Of a stretch of 64,000 nucleotides of DNA, positions 13,101-19,362 are shown piece by piece; positions within the stretch are counted from its first letter, which is position 1, and every line of letters begins with the position of its first letter. A program made the translations under genes and the position numbers. This stretch comes from Acanthosepion esculentum (Eukaryota > Mollusca > Cephalopoda > Sepiida > Sepiidae). The stretch is taken from contig OZ038510.1 in the NCBI GenBank assembly GCA_964036315.1, positions 85,887,164 through 85,951,163 on the forward strand, written 5' to 3'. The notes beneath the pieces were generated by a model, which saw only the letters and a list, made by a program, of their open reading frames with translations, ran no database searches and had not been told where the DNA came from.

Positions 13101-16100
13101 CATTAAAAACTTTCTTAATTAAATATTGTCTTAGTTTTATTGGGTTTTGTATTTTTACAATTGAGGTAAAAGTTTGGACAATTTCGGACATTTTTTTAAC
13201 AAAAAAATCGATGATTTAGATTTTTCAGAGTTTTGTGCATTTAATTAAAAAAAAAAATTCAGGTTGCAAATAAATTTTTTTTTGTGTTTTCATAAAATTA
13301 AGTTTGAGGGTGGTAACAGATATAAAAAAAAAATATTTATACCATGACTTTCAAAGAGACAAACATTTCTAAAATAAGTTCATTCATTTCTGAATAAGTT
13401 CTGAAGTTTTCATTAAAATCCAACAAGTAGTTAATTTTTACAAGAATTTCGAAATTAATGTGTCTTTCAACTGACAAAAAAACAACTAAAAAAAAAACGC
13501 TAAAAAGGTCAAAATTGGACATACCTAGTTTTGTCTCTATATGTTAATCTATTAATTGAAAGCTAAAGCATTAAATTTATTACTTACAGTAAGTAACATA
13601 TTCTGGTGTATTTCAGATAGAAAATTATATAGATTGGAATGTCAAATATAAGCTCGATTTTTTTAAAAATTTTCTTAAAAGCGGCCATTTTCTTAAATTT
13701 TAAAAAATAATAATGAAACCAATGTAAATGCTGGTTGTGTTGAAAAGATTGATGTGGCTGCGTGTTGAAAAGATTGATGTGGCTGCGTGTTGAATAGCAT
13801 TTAACAATTATACATTTTTTTTTAATTAAGGAAAAACAATGGAAAACCGATTTTTGTTTCAACGATAAAATATATATTAAAATCAACAAATACAAAACAT
13901 TTTTTGTAATGTGTGAAACAATAAGAAAGAAGAGTGTAGTTTCCCATTAACTGTTAGCTGAAAGATTAAATGTAATAAAACAAGTTTTCTGAATAAGAAT
14001 GCTCAAAGTTCTGTATTAGATAGGATGATGTTTTCAGAAGAACATGTAGTAATTCAGTTGTGGATTATATATAACTAACAGAGCTGTTGCAACTTGGCTT
14101 GTTACATAGAACTTATGGTGAATGATATTAAAGTTCTGTGTGTGTGTGTGTGTGTGTGTGTGCAGTGAGTAGAATGAATAGTCTGTGTAGACGCGTGTGA
14201 GTTACTGAGTTCTACTGAGTTCTGCTTCTACTGTCTATTTTTGGAACGAATCCTGGTTTATATTACTATTGGTAGGCTCCCAGGACAACGGCGGGAGAAA
14301 TTTCGAGAGAACACAAAAAATATTTGATTGGTTGAAAAAATTACCCAATCGGTGATTTTATAACAAAAACATGTTTGTGAATTAACAGTAGGAAAAATTC
14401 AGTGTGGTGAATGCGATCAGTAAATTGCCCTGTGATAGTTAGTATTTGACCAATCACATTTCAGTAAATTGTGCGTCTGTTTTACAAAAAAAAAAATGAG
14501 GATTTAAATTCTCCAATGAGTTCTGTTTTTTTTTTAACTAATAAATATGGAGGAGCTGACATTTTATTTTCTAAAAATTTCATAAAATTAAGTACCGTAT
14601 TTGACGGAATATAAGGCGCTCTTTTTTTTCTTTTTTTTTTTACTAAAAATATCGTTTAAAATTCCTCTGCGTCTTATATGCGATATGTAAATTTATTAAT
14701 TTTACTAATTACTAATTTTTCTTGATTTGCCCTGCTGAAATTGGGGCGTGACTTATACACCGTCAAATACGGTTAATAAAAAAAAATTATTTTTACAATA
14801 TTTTCTAAAAAAAAACAAAAAACAAAAAAAGAAAAACATAACTGAAAATTCCACTAAAATCAGATTATTTGATTTTTGCAAGAATATCAAAACAAAAAAA
14901 AAGAAGACGCTAAAATTTCCTCTCTGGCCCACCCACTGACGCAAGAAAAACAAGATTTTTAACCAAAATTTCGAACGTGCCAGAAAGGATTAAAAAATTT
15001 AATAGAATAATTAAAAACTATTTTGTTTTTTCCTCTTCTTAATAATAACAAAGATTTTGACGATAAAACTGTTTTTACCAAATTTGGGGCCTTTTTTCAT
15101 CATTGTACGCTCTTTTTTCAGCGAATAATGGCGGTACGAGACATTTACACACTGGTCAACACGATTTTTGGTGCCAAGAAACAAAACACGGTTTTTAGCT
15201 AATTTGATGGTGTTGCTTCCAAAAATGACCCTAGTTTTTCATGGTTAGATGCCATTTTTGCTGTACTGAAATTTCTCATTTTTGGAAAAATGATCAGTTT
15301 ACGTACGATCTTGGCTGATCGCAAAATTTAATTAATAAAGATCGTACAAGTAAAAGTAAAACCATCAATTTTCAGGTAGGTCAAGCAATTTATGTCAGCT
15401 ACCTGAAATAAAATATTTTATAAGAAAAAAGTGTTTTTGAGTCAAAAATTTTAAAATAGAAGTACCGAAGTTTTCCATTTTATCGTCAAAATTCAAATTA
15501 ACTGATGAACTTTAACAGCAATACAATTTAGTAAACGTAAACCTGATAATTAAGGTGACATCAAATAAATGAAACCCTAAAATCTAGTTTGATATTCATA
15601 AATTTATCCCATCACTACGAAAGGAAACCAAGCACATTGAGAGCATTTTGTTTTCACAGTTGGAAAGAAACTCCAACTTTACTAAAGACATCCCAGCTGA
15701 ATGCACCTATTCCATTGTACACGATACTGGTGGAGTATCAAACGTTACAAAAGGGACTTAAATAGCATTGAACATTACAGACAATCAAGAAAGAGAAATT
15801 TTTTACCATAGTTCTTATGTTCACGAAGGTTTCATTTCTGCTGTTAGTTTATTAGATGATTTGATGAAAATACTTGTTGGTCTTGGTATATTCAATCGTG
15901 TTATTTTTAAAGACTTATTGTCTGATTGTTATTGCAAAAATAGTATTTCTCAATAAGCAAACCAATATTTGTTGGTTTAAATATAAATTGAGAGGTTTCT
16001 ACGATTTTATTTTGAGAAATATTGCCATAGCATACACAGACAACGAACGAAAAAAATGCTTTAAAAAAAAAAAAAAAAAAAATGAGGCATTTCTGTACAG

Positions 16101-16756
16101 TGTACATAAAAAACGGTAGCTAAGCAAGAAAAAGGAAGGTCATTTTCAGATTTATTGCCTTCAAATTAGTTAAAAAAAAGTTTGGTGTCTCAATACCATT
16201 TCAATGTTTTCTTTATTGACCAATGCGTGTTATTTATTATAAGGCTTATAATAAATAATACTAAAAATAAACCAAATCATAAAAAAAAAAAATGCTTACG
16301 ATCTTCATAGATGACGGAATCAATTATCTGTTTGCACAGGGCGATTTCTTTCAATGTTGCAGGAATTCCGTACTCACTATCCACACAATCTGAAAGTTTG
16401 TATCGCGAAGAGATAGAAGAACGATTCGTTTGCGAAGACTTGAATCGATAAGGAATTCTTACCAAGTCCATCATCAAATGACTGTCCGACATTGATGTGG
16501 CTATCTTATTCTGTTGGCTTGAGAAAGGAATCAAATGACCCTTTTTTTGACCGACGGCCACCAAATTAAAAGAACACACATTCCTAGAAAGGGCTGGTTG
16601 AAGAAGAAGAAATAATGGTTTTTCTTTCCTTCTCATTTCCACGTGCAAATCCTTGCTGCCCTTGAGACAGGTTGACAAACGACACAAAGAAAGATTCGAG
16701 CGATGCGACGTGCTTATCAGTCGATTTAAACATGTTAAATTACCTGGATGGGCCAT
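350..16756 (-). CDS. RPUSD3: RPUSD3-like mitochondrial pseudouridine synthase family gene, five exons, 3' end outside window
   Basis: Host gene assembled by hand from five minus-strand exons: 16756-16300, 10403-10359, 9132-8976, 4343-4236 and 437-350. Every internal border is AG/GT and the codon phase is continuous at all four junctions. In order the protein has an R/S/L-rich N-terminus that could be a mitochondrial presequence, the RluA-family motif NKPLGIHVF, a helix region with ADIIPILRQHF, then AHSIKMFYAGVLIMTK where active family members carry HRLDxxTSGV, then AVTYGIP and VQKKHQGELL. Known of the family: RPUSD3 and RPUSD4 act in mitochondria on 16S rRNA and mRNAs and support mitoribosome biogenesis. 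The missing catalytic Asp fits RPUSD3 rather than RPUSD4. Introns are 5.9, 1.2, 4.6 and 3.8 kb and hold most of the transposon debris of the first 16 kb. Exon 5 ends in phase 0, so the C-terminal part lies to the left of the window. Confidence 0.82.
475..1080 (-). pseudogene. Penelope-like element, GIY-YIG endonuclease remnant and 3' tail
   Basis: Read on the minus strand, about 955-780 encodes KRLDEHKRNILQNN followed by SNALVAHCNETNHNF. This is the signature of GIY-YIG endonuclease domains at the C-terminus of Penelope-like retroelements: R-x-x-EH, then an 'ALxxHxxxTxH' segment. An in-frame stop after 'NATLIK' and a frameshift break it. Further downstream the minus strand carries 'tctgatgaagtc', a sequence also found downstream of a related copy at 5640-5850. 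Plus-strand ORFs here are antisense shadows. The element sits in intron 4 of the RPUSD3-like gene. Confidence 0.6.
1083..1313 (+). pseudogene. Penelope-like element, C-terminal end of GIY-YIG protein
   Basis: The translated end contains ILKWEILKRCTKYKAGHKF, then KLCTEEKLAIAL, then LNSKTEILNKCRQRKTWLL before the stop. The order W-x-I-L-K, a C-x-x-C-like 'LCxxEK', and a closing 'LN-S/R-EI-x-x-CRH/QR-K' is the usual C-terminus of retroelement proteins with a GIY-YIG nuclease. The nuclease core itself is missing. It lies head-to-head with the minus-strand PLE remnant, separated by a short direct duplication of 'gttcactttagatggattct' at about 1044 and 1074. It is another copy of the type seen at 28256-28617. 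Confidence 0.6.
1500..1740 (-). repeat. Dispersed palindromic repeat, copy 1
   Basis: Matches 38765-38985 and 60095-60280. Read on the minus strand here it has an A-rich run with 'ccaaagaaaaaaa', a 'gagccag-caaacctacc' box and a closing palindrome 'aggtttcac...tcgtcaggg'. On the plus strand the palindrome reads CTGACGA at 1516, GAAACC at 1533, then AGGTTT. The arms AAACCT/AGGTTT pair and a short covarying stem lies between CTGACG and GAAA. It follows the PLE fragment by about 200 bp and could belong to a PLE 3' region. Confidence 0.55.
1780..2310 (+). pseudogene. LINE endonuclease-reverse transcriptase, C-terminal fragment
   Basis: Translation contains KRVLNYYLISVLLYGSECWT, then RLEATELRFYRRIL, then in another frame a 'KFLGHVLRKEGLENL'-type stretch and 'MAEQGL'. 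This is the standard region after the RT palm in the 'endonuclease-reverse transcriptase' LINE lineage common in invertebrates (RTE-like; exact clade uncertain). Frameshifts make it nonfunctional. Copies of the same element lie at 6605, 7350, 16985, 25690, 44262 (minus) and 46425 (minus). Confidence 0.75.
2385..3490 (+). pseudogene. mariner-type transposase remnant (lineage A)
   Basis: The left terminal repeat 'tacgagggtagactgaaacg' starts at 2385. Scattered frames then read as a mariner/SETMAR-type transposase: 'LGDDTPQLYQQCKSGQLNL' (helix-turn-helix linker), 'MQWKHFSLAPKKAKVVSTAG', 'VFIDYHQKSHTINGEYYTNL' around the second catalytic Asp, and near the end 'HPPYFSDLALSDNHLF'. Several frameshifts and deletions are present and no right terminal repeat is recognisable. 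The 5' 110 bp are homologous to the satellite unit at 54066-58165. A sister copy is at 58166-59226. Confidence 0.75.
3490..4230. other. Intron sequence, nothing recognised
   Basis: Part of intron 4 of the RPUSD3-like gene. I found no coding, RNA or repeat match within the window. An open stretch on the minus strand at about 3760-3640 is too short to call. Confidence 0.4.
4236..4343 (-). CDS. RPUSD3: RPUSD3-like exon 4
   Basis: Acceptor 'tgtcctcatag' precedes G4343; the donor after 4236 is 'gtaagt'. A nearer AG ('tatgcag') would break the frame, so the upstream one was chosen. The first base completes the Met codon from exon 3. The exon then encodes FYAGVLIMTKSTKAKDAVIQ and ALDRSKSLALPYQTYL, phase 2 at the end. 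Here 'AGVLIMTKS' occupies the place of the 'TSGVLVLAK' strand that follows the catalytic RLD in active pseudouridine synthases. The stretch after it corresponds to the helix before 'Y-x-A-x-V'. Confidence 0.82.
4527..4574. repeat. (TA)n-(CA)n microsatellite
   Basis: About eleven TA dinucleotides are followed directly by about twelve CA dinucleotides. Confidence 0.95.
4790..5460 (+). pseudogene. Tc1/mariner-superfamily transposase remnant split by a (TA)n expansion
   Basis: Frames read 'RKKIIQAFSNGTNIHTLAS' (helix-turn-helix), 'TVNKFKKEETVKKKTGSGGR', 'VQRAGKKDFKLKSYM' and 'KLERAKIILNKLENDLG'. This is the order of a paired-type DNA-binding domain, a GRPR-like linker and the region before the first catalytic Asp in Tc1-like transposases. 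A 78-bp TA run interrupts the frame. After it 'tgaacttccgatcctttact' continues in the expected place. The catalytic domain is largely gone. Confidence 0.5.
5210..5287. repeat. (TA)39 microsatellite inside a transposase remnant
   Basis: An uninterrupted run of TA dinucleotides. It creates an artificial IYIYIY reading frame that is not a protein. Confidence 0.98.
5549..5591. repeat. (TG)n-(TA)n microsatellite
   Basis: Twelve TG units followed by about nine TA units. Confidence 0.95.
5640..5850 (-). pseudogene. Penelope-like element 3' tail
   Basis: On the minus strand it reads 'tctgatgaagtccgaaagg' then a DEMRHKKTLSYLSC-like frame. It aligns with the tail of the 475-1080 PLE fragment, sharing 'aaattcccag-atc' and 'gcatgtgtagtc'. 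The copies are diverged and the nuclease core is absent here. Confidence 0.5.
5850..6600. other. Intron sequence, nothing recognised
   Basis: AT-rich intron 3 DNA with short A-runs. No match found within the window. Confidence 0.4.
6605..6790 (+). pseudogene. LINE endonuclease-reverse transcriptase, short internal piece
   Basis: Encodes CKLQIGDTEIKQVQKFKYLE, then DDRKCDHDIRRYTGIVKDAF, the segment between RT palm and thumb of the same LINE seen at 25690-26850. It is cut off at about 6785, where it meets the C-terminus of a different LINE. Confidence 0.7.
6780..7320 (+). pseudogene. LINE ORF2 C-terminus and 3' end (second LINE lineage)
   Basis: In shifting frames: 'VIGPDLASRLQSLLPPPK', a 'SLCFFYNYFHGNRFAELF' segment, a 'ARCNCKFYASNF' segment, then 'LACGTFFQFSCF' and 'FDLQKFKCNINHYL'. 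This is the usual C-terminal tail of CR1/Jockey-like invertebrate LINEs, where the closing 'LWNxLP...FDLQxFKxNVNxYL' is recognisable. The 3' UTR ends with 'gccttgcttggggtgaaatg'. The same 3' end recurs at 47090-47290 (plus) and several times at 61400-62510 (minus). Confidence 0.65.
7350..7850 (+). pseudogene. LINE endonuclease-reverse transcriptase, C-terminal fragment
   Basis: Readable pieces are 'LETKKKVLDYDVILVLLYGS', 'RRMLRIPCTKDVSTNKVLEK' and 'MSMDGRTGF' with 'LKGNGT'-like end. Same order as at 1780-2310, with stops and frameshifts. Confidence 0.7.
7917..8034 (-). rRNA. 5S rRNA-derived copy (pseudogene or 5S-headed SINE)
   Basis: The minus strand reads like a metazoan 5S rRNA over its whole length: a 'ttatagccacatcacgctga' head, 'gatcaccgaagttaagcaac' (box C-like internal promoter region), 'gcctggtcagta', and a 'taccaggtgctgtaagc' tail. 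Many substitutions, including in the promoter and the loop A region, argue against a functional gene. It may be the head of a 5S-derived SINE. It lies in intron 3 of the RPUSD3-like gene. Confidence 0.75.
8156..8490 (+). repeat. Hairpin flank plus 30-bp minisatellite, 8 units
   Basis: A 40-bp hairpin-forming flank ('cggcat' ... 'atgccg', with an inner ACTCC/GGGT stem) at 8156-8195 is followed by eight 30-bp units 'gttggtaatattgtttttca' + 'aaaaagtata' from 8251 to 8490. The same arrangement with a related flank and related unit occurs at 49700-50098. Because 30 is a multiple of three, open frames on both strands (FFEKQYYQLY repeats) are artefacts. Confidence 0.85.
8571..8690. repeat. 30-bp minisatellite, 4 units
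   Basis: Four tandem copies of 'gcggatgtagtttgccgtca' + 'tacccaggac', with a T/C variant in the first and last units. It begins 80 bp after the previous array but has an unrelated unit. Confidence 0.95.
8976..9132 (-). CDS. RPUSD3: RPUSD3-like exon 3
   Basis: Acceptor is a long pyrimidine tract ending 'ctttgaag'; donor is 'gtaagc'. Two bases complete the Gly codon from exon 2. The exon then reads QTVPGQEDELGYGVPINPDI, PPQLYACIADIIPILRQHFQ and CPNLQIAHSIK, with two bases of Met left over (phase 2). 'L-x-x-x-I-A-D-I-I-P-I-L' matches the helix after the NKP motif in RPUSD3/4. 'LQIAHSIK' sits where active enzymes have 'L-x-x-x-HRLD', so the catalytic aspartate is absent. About 12 residues around GYGVPINPDIPP look like an insertion relative to the family. 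Confidence 0.85.
9240..9890 (+). repeat. Degenerate LINE 3' region
   Basis: Ends with 'attgaccttaccattatggg', 'tggccctacagaagttgg' and 'cactgggacaagtaaaccc', a sequence type I associate with the 3' part of mollusc LINEs. No intact frame. Upstream limits are uncertain. Located in intron 2. Confidence 0.35.
10108..10142. repeat. Poly(A) tract
   Basis: About 35 uninterrupted A bases. It may be a retroelement tail on the plus strand, but no element body is recognisable upstream. Confidence 0.9.
10359..10403 (-). CDS. RPUSD3: RPUSD3-like exon 2 (45-nt micro-exon)
   Basis: Acceptor 'ttctatccttttcag' and donor 'gtatgt' frame 45 nt. Two bases complete a Gln codon begun in exon 1. The exon then reads DLIAFNKPLGIHVF with one base of Gly left (phase 1). 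NKPxG is the first conserved motif of the RluA pseudouridine synthase family. Because the length is a multiple of three, skipping would keep the frame but delete the motif. Confidence 0.85.
10404..10873. other. Intron 1 sequence, nothing recognised
   Basis: No coding or repeat match within the window. Confidence 0.4.
10874..10965 (+). repeat. tRNA-related SINE head
   Basis: 'ggcgtgttgtaatggttagc' resembles an RNA polymerase III A box with its D-loop. 'gagttcgatcgtcac' about 45 bp later resembles a B box (GTTCGATCC with one change). The stems of a functional tRNA cannot be formed, so this is read as a SINE or tRNA pseudogene. Confidence 0.45.
10966..11400. other. Intron 1 sequence, nothing recognised
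   Basis: AT-rich; the overlapping short ORFs on both strands show no known motif. Confidence 0.4.
11483..13528. mobile_element. Candidate non-autonomous DNA transposon, 2.05 kb, short TIRs, 6-bp target duplication
   Basis: Starts 'ctaggtatgtccaat' and ends with its exact reverse complement 'attggacatacctag'. Both ends are flanked by the same 6 bp, 'ttttgt' (11477-11482 and 13529-13534). The inside is AT-rich with no transposase frame. The TIR and target size do not identify a superfamily to me. Internal sequence at about 12900-13500 is related to 21900-22300. Confidence 0.5.
13743..13797. repeat. 27-bp tandem duplication
   Basis: 'tgttgaaaagattgatgtgg' + 'ctgcgtg' occurs twice in tandem, with a partial third copy. 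Confidence 0.9.
14137..14162. repeat. (TG)n microsatellite
   Basis: About thirteen TG units. Confidence 0.95.
14594..14773. mobile_element. MITE, about 180 bp, TIR accgtatttgacgg
   Basis: Left end 'accgtatttgacggaatata' with 'ataaggcg'; right end is the reverse complement, 'cgtgacttatacaccgtcaa' + 'atacggt'. This 'CCGTATTT...TATAAG' terminus is a widespread animal MITE type. Only terminal parts are recognisable; no ORF. Confidence 0.7.
15181..16270. other. Intron 1 sequence with an unidentified open stretch
   Basis: Mostly AT-rich. On the plus strand 15603-15762 is open and protein-like in composition (SLRKETKHIESILFSQLE ... DIPAECTYSIVHDTGGVSN) before a stop. A further frame continues 15768-15956. 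I do not recognise it. It could be a transposase remnant; it has no splice signals that I can defend. Confidence 0.3.
16300..16756 (-). CDS. RPUSD3: RPUSD3-like exon 1 with predicted start
   Basis: The ATG at 16756 is the first in the frame after an upstream stop. The 457-nt exon ends 'gaagatc' before donor 'gtaagc', phase 1. The first 38 residues (MAHPGNLTCLNRLISTSHRS and NLSLCRLSTCLKGSKDLH) are rich in Arg, Ser, Leu and Thr with no acidic residue before position 36, as expected of a mitochondrial presequence. The C-terminal end, EYGIPATLKEIALCKQIIDS then VIYED, leads into the DLIAFNKP motif of exon 2 as in RPUSD3/4, where a helix precedes the first strand. The middle (about residues 40-115) is not conserved to my eye. 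A later internal Met start cannot be excluded. A LINE fragment begins about 230 bp upstream, so the promoter must be in 16757-16985 or include the insertion. Confidence 0.72.
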
Positions 16757-16984
16757 TCTGACAAAACTGCATTTGTTTTGAATTCGGAAATATAAAATTA
16801 CTCAAATTACAATCAAACATGTAATAATAACTTTTGTTTAAGCGAAGTTCGCCGGTGTTAAAATATGACGTCCGGTGAAAACAAATAAAATTCCCTTTTT
16901 TAAAAAGGCGATATTGTTCTACTGGGTTATTCCCCTTGCAACATTCATGCCGGTAAGAAGTAAGCGATGATTTCCACAAGTTTT

Positions 16985-17340
16985 TTAAATAATTACAAAA
17001 GGAAAATTTCGTTAAAAACAAAGAAAAGTGTACTGAACTATTTATGTAGTATCGGTGAATTCTAGACAATCTCCTCACAGAGGAAGAAAAGACATAAGGC
17101 AACAGAAATGTGGTTCTACAGAAGGATGCTGAGGATACTATGGACTGAGCATGTGAGTAACAACGAAGATTTAGAGAAAAGAGAAATAAAAAAAAACACA
17201 TACTTAAAATCAGAAAGCAATAATTGAAATTTCCAGAGCACATAATGAGGAAAGAGGGCTCGGAAAATTTGACACTCACAGCACATATCAAAGGCAAGAG
17301 GGACAATGGAAAGCAGCAGAAAACCTATAAAAATTAACAT
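16985..17340 (+). pseudogene. LINE endonuclease-reverse transcriptase, C-terminal fragment
   Basis: Readable: 'KTKKSVLNYLC', 'MWFYRRMLRILWTEHVSNNE', 'LKIRKQ', 'KFPEHIMRKEGSENL'. Same LINE as at 1780 and 25690, with stops and a deletion. It lies just upstream of the RPUSD3-like start codon in opposite orientation. Confidence 0.7.
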
Positions 17341-17622
17341 AATTCCCCATGTATAATACACATTTTTTTTCTAAAAAAAATAAGCTACCTTCAGTTGCGA
17401 AATGACTACTCACCACAAATATATGATAATTTGACTAACATTCGGCGATTGCGACCCCATAAGGATGGCAAATACAATCACATGTACCTAACAATACTTA
17501 CAGATGTAAAATAAAATAAGAATTATCATAAAACTAAATTTAAATAATATTAATGTATGATTAAAACCATTTTTTAAATAAGAGTAGGAAATGTTGCCGT
17601 AATGAAATTGGAGAGGTACAAT
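17341..17622. other. Nothing recognised
   Basis: AT-rich sequence between the LINE fragment and the mariner. Confidence 0.4.
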
Positions 17623-18866
17623 TTATAGGGTTTGATTACCAAACAAGGGGTGCGTATTATGCATGAGTAGAAGCATTTTCCCACAATTGAATGGAATTAG
17701 TAAGCTTGTTAGCTTACTAATTCCATTACTGTAAAATTCTTTTGGCTTTGATTCGAAGAACTCACAAATGTCAGTTTTAACCTCTTCCTGTGTTACAAAA
17801 GCTGTTTCTTCCAAATGATTCTGTAAGCTACAAAACAAATAGTAGTCTGAAGGAGCAAGGTCTGGAGAATAAGGTGGATGAGGAATTTTCTCCCAACCAA
17901 GTTCTTCGATCTTTTGTGGTGTGATTCTTGCTGTGTTTGGTCGCACATTGTCCTGATGAAACATCACCCGTTTTCGATTCACTAGAGCAGGTCTTTTTTT
18001 CCTCTAAGTTTGCTTCAAATGCTCTAATTGCTGACAGTATATTTGAGCATTAATTGTTGCATTAGGTGGTAAGAATTCAAAGTGGATTATTCCTTGACAA
18101 TCCCACCAGAGTGAAAGAAGAATCTTTTGCCCATAAAGTTCCCTTCTCAGCTGTGGCTGGGGTCCTTCTCCTTTACCAAGCCACTGTCTACAACACTTAA
18201 CATTTCGATAAAAGATCCATTTTTCGTCGCCAGTCACAAGTCTATCCAAAAAAGGTGAACCAAGTTGGCGAGAATGGAGAGAAGGGCAAATGTCAACTCG
18301 GGATTTGAGATTGTTTTCAGACAATTCATGAGGCATACATTTTCCAAGTTTAGGAACTTTTCCAAGTTGTTGAAGATGACGATGAACAGTTGTATGGTTT
18401 GAACTGAGAACCACTGCCAATTCCTCAACTGATAAAGCAGGATTTTCTTCAAGGGCTGCTTCAAGAAGCTTTTCTTCAAACTCAACTGGACGTCCGGTTC
18501 GATCTTCATCTTCAAGAGTGAAATCTCCACCTCTGAATTTTGCAAACCATCTTCTGCAAGTTCTTTCATTCACACATTCCTCTCCATAAACTGAGTGAAT
18601 GTTTCTAGCCGCTTCGGCTGCTGAGTTTCCTTTCTTGAACTCATAAAGCATTATGTACCTCAAATGATTCTTGGATACTTCCATGTTAGCAGGGTTTTAA
18701 TCAAACAAAATTTAATTTTATTGTTCTCTGAAATAAAGTTTGATCAGTTTAAATGCAACTAAGCATAAAAATAATTTTCAGCTCCATTAGACATTATAAA
18801 ATACTCTTTAAATTTCGTTCATTTTAACAAAAAGTTAAAATTCGGACAGAACTTATGGGATGACCT
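17623..18866 (-). pseudogene. mariner transposase (lineage B), one nonsense codon, altered C-terminus
   Basis: Two frames, 18684-18004 and 17982-17623, are the same reading frame separated by a single TAG (18003-18001), so only one nonsense mutation breaks the catalytic core. The first part has the N-terminal HTH pair (MEVSKNHLRYIMLYEFKKGN ... RTCRRWFAKFRGGDFTLEDE) and the linker DRTGRPVEFEE. It also carries LVTGDEKWIFYRN (first Asp) and SLWWDCQGIIHFEFLP (second Asp). The second part has VMFHQDNVRPNTA and HPPYSPDLAPSDYYLF (third Asp), typical DD34D spacing. The C-terminus after NGISKL is replaced by unrelated residues, at a 15-bp perfect inverted repeat at about 17690-17725. The right terminal repeat (reverse complement of 'aggtcatcccataagttctg') is at 18837-18866; no left one was found. 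This is the SETMAR-related mariner type. Confidence 0.88.
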
Positions 18867-19207
18867 AATACATTGTGAAAAAATGCCAAGCAAAAATGCA
18901 ATTCTTTGATTTAATTTATATTATCTTCAGAGTCTCTATTCACCATATTTTGCATAAGCATTTAGATTTCACATAAGTAACAAGCAGGTTAAGATTCTGC
19001 AGCCAGAGATTCTAGGAAATTATTAAAATATACCAACCGACACTTGCATGTTTTTAGAGTCTCAAATTAATTTGCATCAGTATTAAATTGTTTGTACCTT
19101 GTGAACTTTTCCACGTTGCTTAGTGTCTTTGCTTAAGGCAATTTACTATTAATGCTGTGGTGCAAAGGAACTACAACACTCCTAAATTCTCCAACATTTG
19201 CACCTAT
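18867..19207. other. Nothing recognised
   Basis: AT-rich spacer. Confidence 0.4.
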
Positions 19208-19362
19208 AGTATTTACATTAGTCGGACTATTGTCCTCATCTTTGTCGCCATATTTGTCACAACGTTTCGGCTGTTGTACGGTGAAGAAGGCGTACAATGG
19301 CCGAAACGTTGTGACAAATATGGCGACAAAGATGAGGACACTAGTCCGACTAATGTAAATAC
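19208..19362. repeat. Inverted pair of SINE tails (about 70-bp arms)
   Basis: 'agtatttacattagtcggac' ... 'tttcggc' is followed, after a short loop 'tgttgtacggtgaagaaggcg', by its near-perfect reverse complement ending 'gtccgactaatgtaaatact'. Only one or two mismatches were seen over about 70 bp. Each arm is the tail of the SINE described at 37265-37551. The short ORFs on both strands are consequences of the palindrome. Confidence 0.9.

Larger units (their letters stand above)
11400..15180. repeat. AT-rich region bounded by long inverted arms
   Basis: About 11400-11680 and the reverse complement of about 14940-15180 share a series of blocks in the same order: 'taccgcca', 'gatgaaaaaag-cc', 'aaaacagtttt', 'ttattaa-agagg', 'ttttttaatcctt', 'aaaaatcttgttttt'. 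Identity is imperfect and with small gaps. The left arm holds two tandem versions of the block. No transposase frame is visible, so this is either an old non-autonomous DNA element or two inverted copies of one repeat. It fills much of intron 1. Confidence 0.5.

Noticed and set aside
16740..17306. 188-residue minus frame upstream of the RPUSD3-like start
   Set aside because: Antisense of the plus-strand LINE fragment and intergenic DNA; residues show no family motif and it overlaps the host start codon only by chance.
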